NCBI GenBank assembly: GCA_947846985.1
Contig: CANTUZ010000025.1
Span: 11,220,100 to 11,284,099, forward strand
Reading direction: 5' to 3'
Origin: Fratercula arctica
Lineage: Eukaryota; Chordata; Aves; Charadriiformes; Alcidae
Length of the DNA: 64,000 nucleotides
Positions within the stretch are counted from its first letter, which is position 1; every line of letters starts with the position of its first letter. Shown piece after piece: positions 12,764 to 23,775 of the stretch. A program made the position numbers and the translations under genes. The notes below the pieces were generated by a model. The model made no database searches and was not told the DNA's origin. It saw only the letters and a program-made list of their open reading frames with translations.

Positions 12764-12848
12764 TTGAAGATGTCCCTGCTTACTGCAGGGGGGTTGGACT
12801 AGATGACCTTTAAAGGTCCCTTCCAACCCCACACATTCTATGATTCTA
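11951..12848 (+). mobile_element. CR1 LINE, 5'-truncated 3' end
   Basis: The copy starts abruptly inside the RT catalytic box and runs to the ATTCTATGATTCTA tail at about 12836-12848. It belongs to the same subfamily as the minus-strand copy at 15981-17770, with which it shares long stretches at the protein level. A roughly 160-bp non-repetitive spacer (11791-11950) separates it from the CR1 5' half to its left, and the two are different copies. Confidence 0.93.
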
Positions 12849-13127
12849 AATGTTACTTTGGGTTCTGACTGACAGGTAGGACTGATTAGTGAAGTTACCA
12901 CCCCAGCTATCTGCCCTTAGGAGCTGGTCTGCTCACATGTGGCTATCACAGGTTACAGCACAGTACTTTAAGATAATTTTTTAATGATTCAAATGTCAGC
13001 AATTCATTAAGTTATTGGCTCACCTGCCATGGTGTGGAGTGGAGGCAGCCACCTGGGACAGACATCCCAAGATAAGCCATCTTCGTGTGTTCCTCAAACA
13101 GTGTAAAGACAATGTCTAGGCTATTTT

Positions 13128-15966
13128 CATAGAATTGCCTAGGTTATAAGGGATCTTTCAGATCATCCAGTCCAACCATCAGCCTAACTCTGACCAAAAC
13201 CGTCACTAAACCATATCTCTAAGCACTATGTCTACCCGTCTTTTAAATACCTCCAGGGATGGTGAGTCAACCACTTCCCTGGGCAGCCTGTTCCAATGCT
13301 TAATAACCCTTTCAGTGTAAAAATTTTCCCTAATATCCATCCTGAACCTCCCCTGGTGCAACTTGAGGCTGTTTCCTCTTGTCCTATCGCCTGTTACTTG
13401 GGAGAAGAGACCGACCCCCCACCTCTCTACAACCTCCTTTCAGGTAGTTGTAGAGAGTGATAAAGTCTCCCCTCAGCCTCCTTTTCTCCAGGCTAAACAA
13501 CCCCAGCTCCTTCAGCCGCTCCTCATAAGACTTATTCTGCAGACCCCTCACCAGCTTCGTTGCCCTTCTCTGGACACACTCCAGCACCTCAATGTCTTTC
13601 TTGTAGTGAGGGGCCCAAAAGTGGACATAGTACTCGAGGTGGGGCCTCACCAGTGCTGAGTACAGGGGGACAATCACTTCCCTAGTCCTGCTGGCCACGC
13701 TATTCCTGATACAGGCCAGGATTCTGTTGGCCGCCTTGGCCACCTGGGCACACTGCTGGCTCATATTCAGACAGCAGTCGACCAGCATCCCCAGGTCCTT
13801 TTCTGCCAGGCAGCTCTCCAGCCACTCTTCCCCAAGCCTGTAGCACTGCATGGGGTTGTTGTGACCCAAGTGCAGGACCCAGCACTTGGTCTTGTTGAAA
13901 CTCATACCATTGGCCTCGGCCCATCCATCCAGCCTGTCCAGATCCCTCTGCAAAGCCTTCCTACCCTCAAGCAGATCAACACTCCTGCCTAACTTGGTGT
14001 CGTCTGCAAACTTACTGAGGGTGCACTCAATCTCCTTTTCCAGATCATTGATAAAGATATTAAAGAGAACTGGCCCCAATACCGAGCCCTGGGGAACACC
14101 ACTCGTGACCGGCCACCAACTGGATTTAATTCCATTCACCACCACTCTCTGGGCCCGGCCCTCCACCAGTTTTTTACCCAGCGAAGAATACTCCCGTCCA
14201 AGCCAGGGGCAGCCGGTTTCTCCAGGAGGATGCTGTGGGAAACCATATCAAAGGCCTTACTAAAGTCCAGGTAAACAACATCCACAGCCTTTCCCTCATC
14301 CACCAAGCGGATCACCTTGTCATAGAAGGAGATCAGGTTTGTCAAGCAGGACCTGCCTTTCATGAACCCATGCTGACTGGGCCTGATCGCCTGGTTGTCC
14401 TTCATGTGCCGCATAATGGCACTCAGGATGATCTGTACCATGACCTTCCCAGGCACCGAGGTCAGACTGACAGGCCTGTAGTTCCCCGGATCCTCCTTCC
14501 GGCCCTTCTTGTGGATGGGCATCACATTTGCTAGCCTCCAGTCAACTGGGACCTCCCCGTTTTGCCAGGACTGCTGGTAAATGATGGAAAGTGGCTCAGT
14601 GAGCACTTCTGCCAGCTCCCTCAGTACCCTCAGGTGTATCCCATCTGGCCCCATAGACTTGTGTATGTCCAGGTGTTGGAGCAGGTCCCTCACCATCTCC
14701 CTTTGGAATCTGGGGGCTTCATTCTGCTCCCCGCCCCTATCTACTAGCTCAGGGGTCTGGGTACTCAGGGAACAACTGACTCTACTACTAAAGACTGAGG
14801 CAAAGAAGGCATTAAGTACCTCATCCTTCTCCTCATCCTTTGTCACCATGTTACCGCCTTCTTCTGATAATGGATGGAGATTCTCCTGAGTCCTCCTTTT
14901 ACTACTAATGTATTTATAGAAACTTTTTTTTATTGTACTTAATATCCAAAGCCTGCCCCTTCTTCCAAAGGCCATAAACTCTCCTTTTTCCCTGAGTTGC
15001 AACCATGCATCTCTGTTCAGCCAGGCCGGTCTTTTCCCCCAATGGCTCATTTTTTGGCTCATTGGGACAGCCTGCTCCTGCACCTTTAAGACTTCTTTCT
15101 TGAAAAACATCCAGTCTTCCTGGACTCCTTTACCCTTCAGAACTGCCTCCCAAGGGACACTGTCAACCAAGCTCCTGAAAAGACCAAAGTCTGCCCTCCG
15201 GAAGTCCATGGTGGCAGTTCTGCTGACCCTCCTCCTTGCTTCTCTAAGAATCTAAAACTATCATTTCATGATCACTATGCCCAAGATGGCCTCCAACCAT
15301 CACATCCCCCCCCCTTCTCTGTTCACAAACAACAGGTCCATCAGGGCTCCTTCCCTAGTCAGTTCCCTCACCGGCTGTGTCAGGAGGTTATCCTCAACAC
15401 ACTCCAGGAACCTCCCAGACTGTTCCCTCTCAGCTGTATTGCATTCCCAGCTGATATCTTGTAGGTTGAAGTCTCCTGTGAGGATAAGGGCTAGTGATCT
15501 TGAGACTTCTCCCGCCTGCTTGTAGAATATTTCATCTGCCTCTTCATCCTGGTTGGTCGGTCTATAACAGACTCCCACCATGATGTCTGCCTTATTAGCC
15601 CTCCCCCTCATTCTTACCCATAAACACTCAACCCTATTTTTGCCATCATTAAATTCTAGACATTCATAACACTCCCTAACATATGGGGCCACCCAACCTC
15701 CTCTCTCTCCTTCTTTGCCTGTCCCTTCTGAAGGATACATAGCCATCTAATGCAGCATTCCAGTTGTGTGAATCATCCCACCACGTTTCTGTGATGGCAA
15801 CTACATCATAGTTTCCCTGCTGCACAATGGCTTCCAGCTCCTCCTGTTTGTTGCCCATGCTGCGTGCATTAGTGTAGAAGCACTTCAGCTGGACTACCAC
15901 TCCTGCCACCTTTTTGCTGGAAGAAGGCTTAACTCCTACCTGTCCATTCCCAGGCGCAGCCATAGT
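13128..15966 (-). mobile_element. CR1 LINE with nearly complete ORF2
   Basis: Read on the minus strand, the element begins at about 15966, at or just before the ORF2 start, and ends at 13128 with a CR1-type tail (CATAGAATT on the plus strand). It is the longest ORF2 of any CR1 here. The copy at 62140-63764 is the same subfamily (RT and 3' ends nearly identical at the protein level). Its 5' end abuts, with about 14 bp between, the 3' tail of the next CR1 (15981-17770), which has the same orientation. Confidence 0.93.
13206..15963 (-). pseudogene. CR1 ORF2 (APE endonuclease + reverse transcriptase), frameshifted
   Basis: About 920 codons, close to the usual CR1 ORF2 length. Order: N-terminal start MAAPGNGQVG; APE-type endonuclease with NARSMGNKQEELEA, TETWWDDSHNW and GDFNLQDISW (15963 to about 15240); linker; RT from 15209 with [53 protein letters not shown] and an intact FADD catalytic box. 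Breaks: a frame change near 15700, a poly-G frameshift and stops around 15240-15315, a frame change near 14150, and a G-run shift near 13430. The protein would nick target DNA and prime reverse transcription there. This copy is dead but has most landmarks. Confidence 0.92.
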
Positions 15967-15980
15967 TTCTAACCCATCAA

Positions 15981-17770
15981 TAGAATCATAGAATCATAGA
16001 ATGTTTTGGGTTGGAAGGGACCTTTAAAGGTCATCTAGTCCAACCCCCCTGCAGTAAGCAGGGACATCTCCAACTAGATCAGATTGCTCAGAGCCTCATC
16101 AAGCCTGGCCCTGAATGTCTCCAGGGATGGGGCCTCCACCACCTGTTCCAGTGTCTCCCCACCCTCATTGTAAAGACCTTCTTTCTAATGTCTCATCTAA
16201 ACCTACCCTGCTCAAAACCATTGCCCCTCGTCCTATTGCTACATGCCCTTGCAAACAGCCCCTCCCCACCTTTCTTGTAGGCCCCCTTCAGGTACTGGAA
16301 GGCCGCTATAAGGTCTCCCCGGAGCCTTCTCTTCTCCAGGCTGAACAACCCCAACTCTCTCAGCCTGTCCTCATAGGAGAGGTGCTACAGCCCTCTGATC
16401 ATCCTCGTGGCCCTCCTCCGGACCCCCTCCAACAGGTCCATGTCCTTCTTGTGCTGAAGGTTCCAGAGCTGGATACAGTACTCCAGGTGGGGTCTCATGA
16501 GAGCAGAGTAGAGGGGGAGAATCACCTCTCTGGATCTGCTGGCCACAGTTCTTTTGATGCAGCCCAGGATGCGATTGGCCTTCTGGGCTGCAAGTTCACA
16601 TTGTTGGCTCATGTTGAGCTTTTCATCCACCAGTACCCCCAAGTCCTTTTCCGCAGGGCTACTCTCTATCACATCATCCCCCAGCCTGTATTGATAATGA
16701 GGATTGTCCCGACCCAAGTGCAGGACCTTGCACTTGGCCTTGTTGAATTTCATGAGGTTTGCACGGGCCCACCTCTCTAGCTCGTCCAGGTCCCTCTGGA
16801 TGGCATCCCGCCCCTCTGGCCTGTCAACTGCACCACTCATCTTGGTGTCATCGGCAAACTTGCTGAGGGTGCACTTGATCCCACTGTCTATGTCATTGAT
16901 GAAGACGTTGAACAGCACCGGTCCCAGTACGGCTCCCTGAGGGACACCACTTGTCACCCCTCTCCATCTGGACGTCGAGCCATTGACCACTACCCTCTGG
17001 ATGCAACCATCCAGCCAGTTCTTTATCCACCAAACAGTTCACCCATCAAGTCCGTATCTCTCCAACTTAGAGAGAAGGATGTTGTGGGGGACCATGTCAA
17101 AGGCCTTGCAGAAGTCCAGATGTCCGTTGCTCTTCCCTTGTCCACTGATGCAGTCACTCCATCATAGAAAGCCACCAGGTTGGTCAGGCAGGACTTGCCC
17201 CTGGTGAAGCCATGCTGGCTGTCTCAAATCTCCTCCCTGTCCTCCATGTGCCTTAGCATAGCTTCTAGGAGGATCTGTTCCATGATCTTCCCAGGCACAG
17301 AGGTGAGGCTGGCAGGGCGGTAGTTCCCAGGGTCCTCCTTTCTACCCTTTTAAAAAATGGGTGCAATGTTTCCCTTTTTCCAGTCACCAGGGACTTTACC
17401 TGACTGCCATGACTTTTCAAGTATCATGGAGAGTGGCTTGGCAACTACATCAGCCAATTCCCTCAGGACTCTGGGGTGCATCTCATCACGTCCCATAGAC
17501 CTGTGTATGTTCAGGTTCCTCAGGTGGTCATGAACCTTGTCTTCCCTTACAGTGGGGAGGACTTTGTCCCGCAGGTCCCCGTCTTGCGGTCCTTCAACTC
17601 GGGAGGTGGGAGGAGAGAGGCTGGCAGGGAAGACCGAGGCAAAAAAATTGTTCAGAACCTCAGCCTTCTCCTCGTCTGTTTTTACCAGTTTGCCATTCTT
17701 GGTCATCAGGGAGGGCACGCTTTCTTTGACCTTCTTTTTCTGGTTGACATACCTGTAGAAGCCAGGTTTT
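15981..17770 (-). mobile_element. CR1 LINE, 5'-truncated long 3' part
   Basis: The tail (three ATAGAATC-type units) sits at 15981-16004 on the plus strand, and the CR1 sequence extends up to about 17770 ([13 protein letters not shown] on the minus strand). Only about 15 bp separate its 5' truncation point from a possible splice donor at 17779-17784, so it lies immediately downstream, on the same strand, of the candidate exon 17785-18006. Confidence 0.92.
16074..17770 (-). pseudogene. CR1 ORF2, RT part, broken
   Basis: Readable in two main blocks. About 17770 to 17350 holds the region before the RT and its first motifs ([49 protein letters not shown]). 16990 to 16385 holds the palm with [14 protein letters not shown] and an intact FADD box. 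Between and after them are frame changes and stops, including a TAG after MIRGL and a short deletion near 16150 and 16210 relative to the copy at 11951-12763. The natural stop lies at 16074-16076. Confidence 0.9.
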
Positions 17771-17784
17771 ATTAAACTGATTAC

Positions 17785-18006
17785 CTGTTCAATGAGCACA
17801 TCTTTAAGTGAAAACTGAATGAAAACTTCTTCAGGTTTTGATAGAGAAGCCTTGCTGGAGCAGTCTGAAGGTGTTACTACCCCACATCTTGCTGCTTCAT
17901 TCTCTACTTGTATTTGCTTCATAGGAATTGAGCGCAACAGTGACATTGGGTTTGCACGAATATGCCAGATAGACAAACTATGGTGCTGAGGTGCAGGTCC
18001 ATATTC
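17785..18006 (-). CDS. Candidate single host exon, 74 codons, phase 0-0
   Basis: Seen: reading right to left, an AG acceptor (18008-18007, preceded by TAATCAACATTA) is followed by 222 bases with no stop in one frame, then CAG|GTAATC at 17785/17784, a good donor. Length is exactly 74 codons and both borders fall between codons. The peptide begins [20 protein letters not shown] and ends [10 protein letters not shown]; composition is ordinary protein, not low complexity and not CR1 or ERV. The pyrimidine tract before the acceptor is weak. I do not recognise the gene; the SLSIWHI string would suit the end of a WD-repeat blade, but that is a guess. It could be a true exon, a decayed gametolog or paralog, or chance. 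No neighbouring exon was found. Confidence 0.45.
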
Positions 18007-18829
18007 CTTAATGTTGATTATGTTACAAGATTATCAAAGAGATAATATCAACATCTGGAGCAGTAAAAATTTATACCCTCTAATATTGATCTGCTGTCAA
18101 AGCCAGAGACCTAAACTTAAGGACACAGTCAAAAACAGGAGAAATCAGGTCTAAGCTGGTATGGAACAGTATTAAAATAAAATAATCTTCTATTAAGCCA
18201 GTGCAAGTTTGTATACAGACCTAGCATTTTAGAAAATTAATCCTGATAAATCAGGGCGGAACACATTTTAGACACAAAATGTCAAATGATACATTGCTCT
18301 TCCCTGAATTAGTTCATATGACTATTAGAATTAGAGTCCTGTGCAAAAGTTTGTGTACAAAAAGATGAATTTGCATCATTCATATGACTCACATTCCAGT
18401 CTGCTGTAATTATAATAGTTCCTAAATCTGTGAGATGATTGTAACAGAAATTAAAACTGTAGTTTTAGCTGTCTTACGCAATCTATCCTTCTGGAACCCT
18501 CACTCAGAAATTAAGTGCAAGTTTGCCAAGATAGTAAGATGAGAGCCAGCCTTTATTTCAGTTTATTAACATCTTGTTCTTTGAACAATTGGACTACTTG
18601 CGAGTAAAAGTGTAAAACCTGAGCAGTAAGTACAAACCAAAAAATTTAGCCTGATGCATTTTAGGTAAGTGAGCAATATTTTCTTCATTTTGCCTATATC
18701 GCTAAAGTCAATGATATCATTTTACAAGAAAATCTGTAAAAATAAACCACATCATATTTTCCAAAGTTTGTCATTTTTCTCTCTCAGATGTATAAAAAGT
18801 GTGACTTGGCAATAAGTTTCTTAAATCTA
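18007..18829 (-). other. AT-rich non-repetitive DNA upstream of the candidate exon
   Basis: No repeat or gene recognised. If the exon at 17785-18006 is real this is intron. The ERV 3' LTR begins at 18830. Confidence 0.5.
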
Positions 18830-19163
18830 TGTTGTGGTTTAGCCTCAGCCGGCAACAAAGAACCACGAAGATGCTCTCACCCACCTACCAGCTGTGGAAT
18901 GGGGGGGAGAATCAGAGGAAAAAGGAAAAAGTCATGGGTTGAGAAGGAAAGAGGAAAACAACACTGATAGAGAAATGTACAAACATGATTACTGTACCAC
19001 TGCTCACTAAGCCCCAGCCAGCCTGCTCCCAAGTGGTGACTTCCTGCCCCCTCCACCGGCCAGGCCCCTGGGTCTGTACTAGGCTTGGCTCACATGGTTT
19101 GAAATACGTGTCCACTGCCAGAGCCTGGGGAAAATTAACCCTATCCCTGCTGGAACCAGGACA
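18830..19163 (-). mobile_element. 3' LTR of copy A (type 2, 334 bp)
   Basis: On the plus strand it runs from TGTTGTGGTTTAGCC to GAACCAGGACA. It resembles the LTR at 44935-45286 and the U3 piece at 30686-30841 more than the element's own 5' LTR (24850-25185), which differs throughout the middle. Confidence 0.87.
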
Positions 19164-19676
19164 TTATCCACCCCTTATTCCATACCATCTTTCCCATGCC
19201 CAGATCTTTCAGATTGCAATTAATTACCACCACTTTTCCCTGTCGTTGATATATATACATACATATGTATTCATACAGATATAATTCCTGTAGCCTATGA
19301 GCCATCCCTCTAAAATGTCCATTGAGATCACTTAATCCATGACTTTGGGCTCCATCTGTTAGAACAGTCTCTCAGGGCAGGCGAGATGGTGTGAGGTGCT
19401 GCACCGTTGCATGCTGTATTTTCAGAGCTTGTAACCAGTGTACCCGCTGTGGCTCACACCCACGGTCCGCAGATTGAGGATGCTGATCTCGAATAAGTTG
19501 CTGGGTGCCAGCTGCTGAGGTCAGTTCTGATCCCATCACCACTGCACTTGGTTTTCATCAAAGTCCATCGGTCCTTAGTTTGGGTGATTCTTACTGTAGT
19601 ACAGCTGATAGCAATTATAGTAACGAGGAAATACAGTGGCAGGGTTATTTAGCAATTAACATAATACAATTTGATT
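19164..19676 (-). other. Copy A internal 3' region with polypurine tract
   Basis: Non-coding stretch between integrase and LTR. Read on the minus strand it ends in GAATAAGGGGTGGATAA directly before the LTR, the likely plus-strand primer; the same tract precedes the LTR at 44935. No envelope-like frame. Confidence 0.75.
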
Positions 19677-20546
19677 CATTGGCTCTTCTCACCCAAAATC
19701 AAGTCCCCATGAGGTACACATTGGACTTCCCCATCCTTCCGCATCACTCACCAAGTGCACCCAGGTCCTCGGGCAACAGCAATCCCATGGATGGGTTTGC
19801 CTTTGCCTGAGGCAGGACTAACCCAGACTGTCTTCCCTAACATATTCTTCATGTGCACTATGGGGACTTTATCCCCTTCTACAGTACGTGGAAGTTTTGA
19901 TTGGGCAGGGCCAGCCCGATTGGTAGATCCCCTGGTATTAACTAGCCAGGTAGCCTTTGCTAAATGTGCATCCCAATGTTTTAAGGTCCCACCACCCATT
20001 GCTCTCAGTGTAGTTTTTAACAGTCCGTTGTACCGTTCGATCTTCCCAGAGGCTGGTGCGTGATAGGGGATGTGATATACCCACTCAATACCATGCTCTT
20101 TGGCCCAGGTGCCTATGAGGCTGTTTCGGAAATGAGTCCCGTTGTCCGACTTGGTTCTCTCTGGGGTACCATGTCGCCACAGGACTTGCTTTTCAAGGCC
20201 CAGGATAGTATTCCGGGCAGTGGCATGGGGCACAGGGTATGTTTCCAGCCATCCAGTGGTTGCTTCCACCATTGTGAGCACATGGCGCTTGCCTTGACGG
20301 GTTTCTGGGACTGTGCCAGGCCTCCCCATATTTATATTTCAGCCATCGTCCTCCATACCAAAGAGGCTTCAAACGCTTGGCTTGCTTGATTGCAGCGCAT
20401 GTCTCACATTCATGGATGACCTGTGCAATAGTGTCCATGGTCAAGTCCACCCCTCGGTCACGAGCCCATCTATACGTTGCATCTCTTCCTTGGTGGCCTG
20501 AGGTGTCATGGGCCCGTTGAGCTATGAATAGTTCACCCTTATGTTG
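19677..20546 (-). pseudogene. Copy A integrase, disrupted
   Basis: The N-terminal zinc-binding region is complete in kind (HDTSGHQG, then CETC), followed by the core with KSDNGTHF (second catalytic Asp) and GKIERYNG (catalytic Glu), and the C-terminal blocks NTRGSTNRAGPAQS and GPGCTW. A deletion of about 20 bases near 20310-20330, relative to the plus-strand copy at 43737-44525, removes the stretch WQIDYITL with the first catalytic Asp and shifts the frame. Stops: TAG at 20545-20547 (Trp lost) and TGA near 19746. Non-functional. Confidence 0.9.
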
Positions 20547-21617
20547 CTAGTCCAGATCCACCTGAGCCACTTCAATTCTGGCAGCCTGATCCACCTGCTG
20601 GTTGTTCTGATGTTCCTCCGTGGCCCGATTCTTCGGTACGTGGACATCTACGTGGCGTACTTTCACAACCAGATTCTCTATCCGGGCAGCAATATCTTGC
20701 CATAGTTCAGCAGCCCAGATGGGTTTGCCTCTGCGCTGCCAGTTGCCCTGCTTCCACTGCTGTAACCACCCCCACAGAGCATTTGCCACCATCCATGAAT
20801 CAGTATGGAGACAGAGTACTGGCCATCTTTCTCGCTCGGCGATGTCCAAAGCCAGCTGAATGGCTTTCACCTCTGCAAACTGGCTCGATTCACCTTGTCC
20901 TTCACTGGCTTCTGCAACTTGTCCTGTAGGACTCCACACAGCAGCCTTCCACTTTCGATGCTTTCCCACAATCCGGCAGGACCCAGCAGTGAACAGGGCA
21001 TATTGCTTCTCATTTTCTGGCAATTTATTATATGGTGGGGCCTCTTCCGCACGCGTCACCTCCTCCTCTGGTGACATTCCAAAATCCTTGCCTTCTGGCC
21101 AGTCCATGATCACTTCCAGAATTCCTGGGCGACTGGGGTTTCCCATTCGAGTTTGCTGTGTGATCAGTGCAATCCACTTACTCCATGTAGCATCAGTTGC
21201 ATGATGTGTGGTGGGGACCCTTTCTTTGAACATCCAACCCAGCACCGGCAGTCGAGGTGCTAAGAGGAGCTGCGCTTCTGTACCAACCACCTCCGAAGCA
21301 GCTCCAACCCCTTCATATGCTGCCAAGATCTCCTTTTCTGTTGGAGTGTAGCGCGCTTCGGATCCTCTGTATCCCCGACTCCAAAACCCTAGGGGTCGAC
21401 CTCGGGTCTCCCCTGGTGCCTTCTGCCAGAGGCTCCAGGTAGGGCCATTCTCCCCGGCTGCAGTGTAGAGCACGTTTTTAACATCTTGTCCTGCCCGGAC
21501 TGGCCCCAGGGCCACTGCATGGACTATTTCCTGTTTGATTTGTTCAAAAGCTTGTCGTTGCTCAGGACCCCATTTAAAATCGTTCTTCTTCCGGGTCACT
21601 TGATACAGAGGGCTCAC
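20547..21617 (-). pseudogene. Copy A RT connection and RNase H domain
   Basis: A 356-codon open stretch in frame with the RT upstream (one stop between, at 21627). It starts at SPLYQVTRKKNDFKWGPEQ, the RT thumb/connection of ERVL type, includes WSLWQKAPGE, RPLGFWSRGYRG and the RNase H fold: LFTAGSC, then FAEVKAIQLALDIAE with the Glu, then LHTDSWMVANAL with Asp. The first RNase H catalytic Asp (LFTDGSC in the plus-strand copy near 43240) is Ala here. RNase H would remove the RNA strand during reverse transcription; this copy should be inactive. Confidence 0.9.
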
Positions 21618-21626
21618 AATCAGACT

Positions 21627-22487
21627 TCAATCTGGGATATGCATCCTCCAAAAACCCACAATGCCTAAGAAAGCTTGTGTTTCCTTTTTGCTAGTTGGTG
21701 GAGACATAGCTGCTATTTTGTTGATCACATCCATTGGGATCTGATGGCGTCCATCTTGCCATTTTATTCCTAAGAACTGGATCTCCTGTGCAGGTCCCTT
21801 GACCTTACTTCGTTTTATGGCAAAATCAGCTTTCAGAAGGATTCGGACTATTTTATCCCCTTTCTCAAAAAATTCTTCGGCTGTGTTTCCCCATACCATG
21901 ATGTCATCAATGTATTGCAGATGTTCTGGGGCTTCACCCTGTTCCAGTGCAGTCTGGATCAGTCCATGGCAAATGGTGGGGCTGTGTTTCCACCCCTGGG
22001 GCAGTCGATTCCAGGTGTACTGGATGCCCCTCCAAGTGAAAGCAAACTGTGGCCTGCACTCTGCTGCCAAAGGGATTGAGAAAAATGCATTCGCTATATC
22101 AGTCGTGGCATACCACTTGGCTGCCTTGGACTCCAGTTCATACTGGAGTTCTAGCATGTCCGGCACGGCAGCGCTCAGCGGTGGCGTGACTTCATTCAGG
22201 CCATGATAGTCTACAGTTAGCCTCCACTCTCCATTAGATTTTCGCACTGGCCATATAGGACTGTTAAAAGGCGAGCGAGTCTTGCTGATCACTCCTTGAA
22301 CCTCTAGTTGACGAATTAGATCATGGATGGGAATCAGAGAGTCCCGGTTAGTGCGATATTGCTGCTGATGCACCGTTGTGGTAGCAATTGGCACCTGCTG
22401 TTCTTCGACCCTCAACAACCCCACAACAGAAGAGTCCTCCGAGAGACCAGGCAAGGGAGACAACTGTTTAACTTCCTCCGTCTCCAA
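21627..22487 (-). pseudogene. Copy A reverse transcriptase, fingers and palm
   Basis: An open stretch of 286 codons. It shows NSPIWPVRKSNGEWRLTVDY (fingers), TDIANAFFSIPL (motif A Asp), LPQGWKHSPTICHGLIQ (motif B) and YIDDIMVWGN, the intact YxDD catalytic box, then FLGIKWQDG and GFWRMHIPD. It ends at a TGA where other copies read DYSLIV. It lies one frame off the protease because of an extra G in a G-run near 22517-22520; the copy at 53363-53842 keeps protease and RT in one frame there. The part from 21615 rightwards is inside the 4126-bp tandem unit. Confidence 0.93.
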
Positions 22488-22848
22488 GGCAGCTATGCCA
22501 AAGGCCCACCGATACCCCTTTTGGGTCCTTAAAATACCCTCTCCTGAGGTAATCTATACCAAGGATGCATGGAGCCTCTGGGCCAGTCACAATGGGATGC
22601 TTTTGCCACTCATTCCCAGTTAGGCTCACTTCAGCCTCCAATACAGTCAACTCTTGGGATCCCCCTGTGACCCCAGAAATACAAATGGGTTCTGCCCCTC
22701 TATAGCTTGATGGTATTAGAGTGCACTGTGCTCCTGTGTCCACTAGAGCCTTATACTCCTGTGGGTCTGATGTGCCAGGCCATCGAATCCACACTGTCCA
22801 ATAAACCCGGTTGTCCCTTTCCTCCACCTGGCTGGAGGCAGGGCCCCT
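22468..22848 (-). pseudogene. Copy A retroviral aspartic protease
   Basis: Begins right after an in-frame TAG that ends gag (22849-22851) and continues in the same frame. It shows the active-site triad as ALVDTGAQCTLIPS, then a flap-like segment and LGIDYLRRGYF near the end. The length (about 120 residues) fits a retroviral protease. It would cut the Gag-Pol polyprotein. The frame is lost at the G-run near 22517, before the RT. Confidence 0.9.
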
Positions 22849-23775
22849 CTAATACTGGTCATGGTATCCAGTACTCACTTCTTGCAGAAATGACTTGGAG
22901 GTTCCTTCAAGAGGATCAGAAGCAAGATCAGGCCTTCTGCTCTGTCTGGGGAGCTGCCCACTGGAAACTGGGGTGGCACTTTTCCTGGAGGGATCTCCTT
23001 TTGTGGTTGTCCTTCCTTGCAACTCCTGTACCCGTGTCCGCAGGATCCAAGTAGGTTGTCCATCCCACTTCCTCATGTCCTCTCCATGGTCACGCAGGTA
23101 GAACCACAGGGTGCCTCGTGGTGTGTACCGTCTGTACTCTCTCTCTTGAGTGGGGAAACGCCTGCTCCTAATAGCTGAGATGCTGGCCCGTACAGGTGGG
23201 GAGTAGGACATATTCTCTTCCAGTTGCTGGACCTTCCGAGACAGTTTCTCCACAGCTGAGACAAGGGGGGAAGAGAGGCTTTCTTCATATCGCCGGAGCC
23301 GGCCAGCCACCTCATCCACCGTTGGTCCTTCTTCACCTTTCCATTCCATTACTGCCAGTGAGTTGGCATATGATGATGGTGCACTCCATACAAACTTCCG
23401 CCACATGGGCCTTGTGCAGTGCACCTCATAAGGGTCCGTGGGCAAGTCTGTGTTGTCCAAGTCATAATAAATCATCTCCCGCACGGCTAATTCTCTCAGG
23501 TACTGGATACCTCTTTCCATGGTGGTCCACTTGCTTGGTTGACATAGAACATCTTCACTGAAGGGGTACCTCTCCCTCACGCCTGACAGGAGTCATTTCC
23601 AGAGGCTGAGGGCTTGGGTCTTTTTTCCAATTGCCTTGTCAATGCCGCCTTCCCTAGACAGGGATCCCAACTGCCTGGCTTCTCTACCCTCTAATTCCAG
23701 GCTACTGGCCCCATTATCCCAACACCGAAGCAGCCAGGTGACAATGTGCTCGCCTGAAAGTCAGCTAAAATCTTT
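22849..23775 (-). pseudogene. Copy A gag, C-terminal (capsid-like) part
   Basis: Continues the frame of the N-terminal part after a TGA. Visible in order: GEHIVTWLLRCWDNGA, QLGSLSREGGIDKAIGKKTQ, RERYPFSEDV, a segment with SAPSSYANSLAVMEWKGEEG, a likely coiled coil (AVEKLSRKVQQLEENM) and a basic C-terminus (KWDGQPTWILRTRVQELQGR). No CCHC zinc knuckle is present. Stops: TGA at 23773-23775, another a few codons on, and one near 23595, each explained by C-to-T change at a CpG (CGA to TGA). It ends at an amber TAG directly before protease. Gag would assemble the particle; this copy is broken. Confidence 0.85.

Noticed and set aside
12038..12901. 287-codon open frame on the minus strand
   Set aside because: It is antisense to a CR1 ORF2 on the plus strand; CR1 coding sequence often leaves its complement open, and the same antisense peptide appears at 16115-16780.
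19245..19290. AT-rich alternating run (TATATATACATACATATG) as promoter or cruciform
   Set aside because: Lies in the non-coding 3' part of an ERV and is short; no supporting context.
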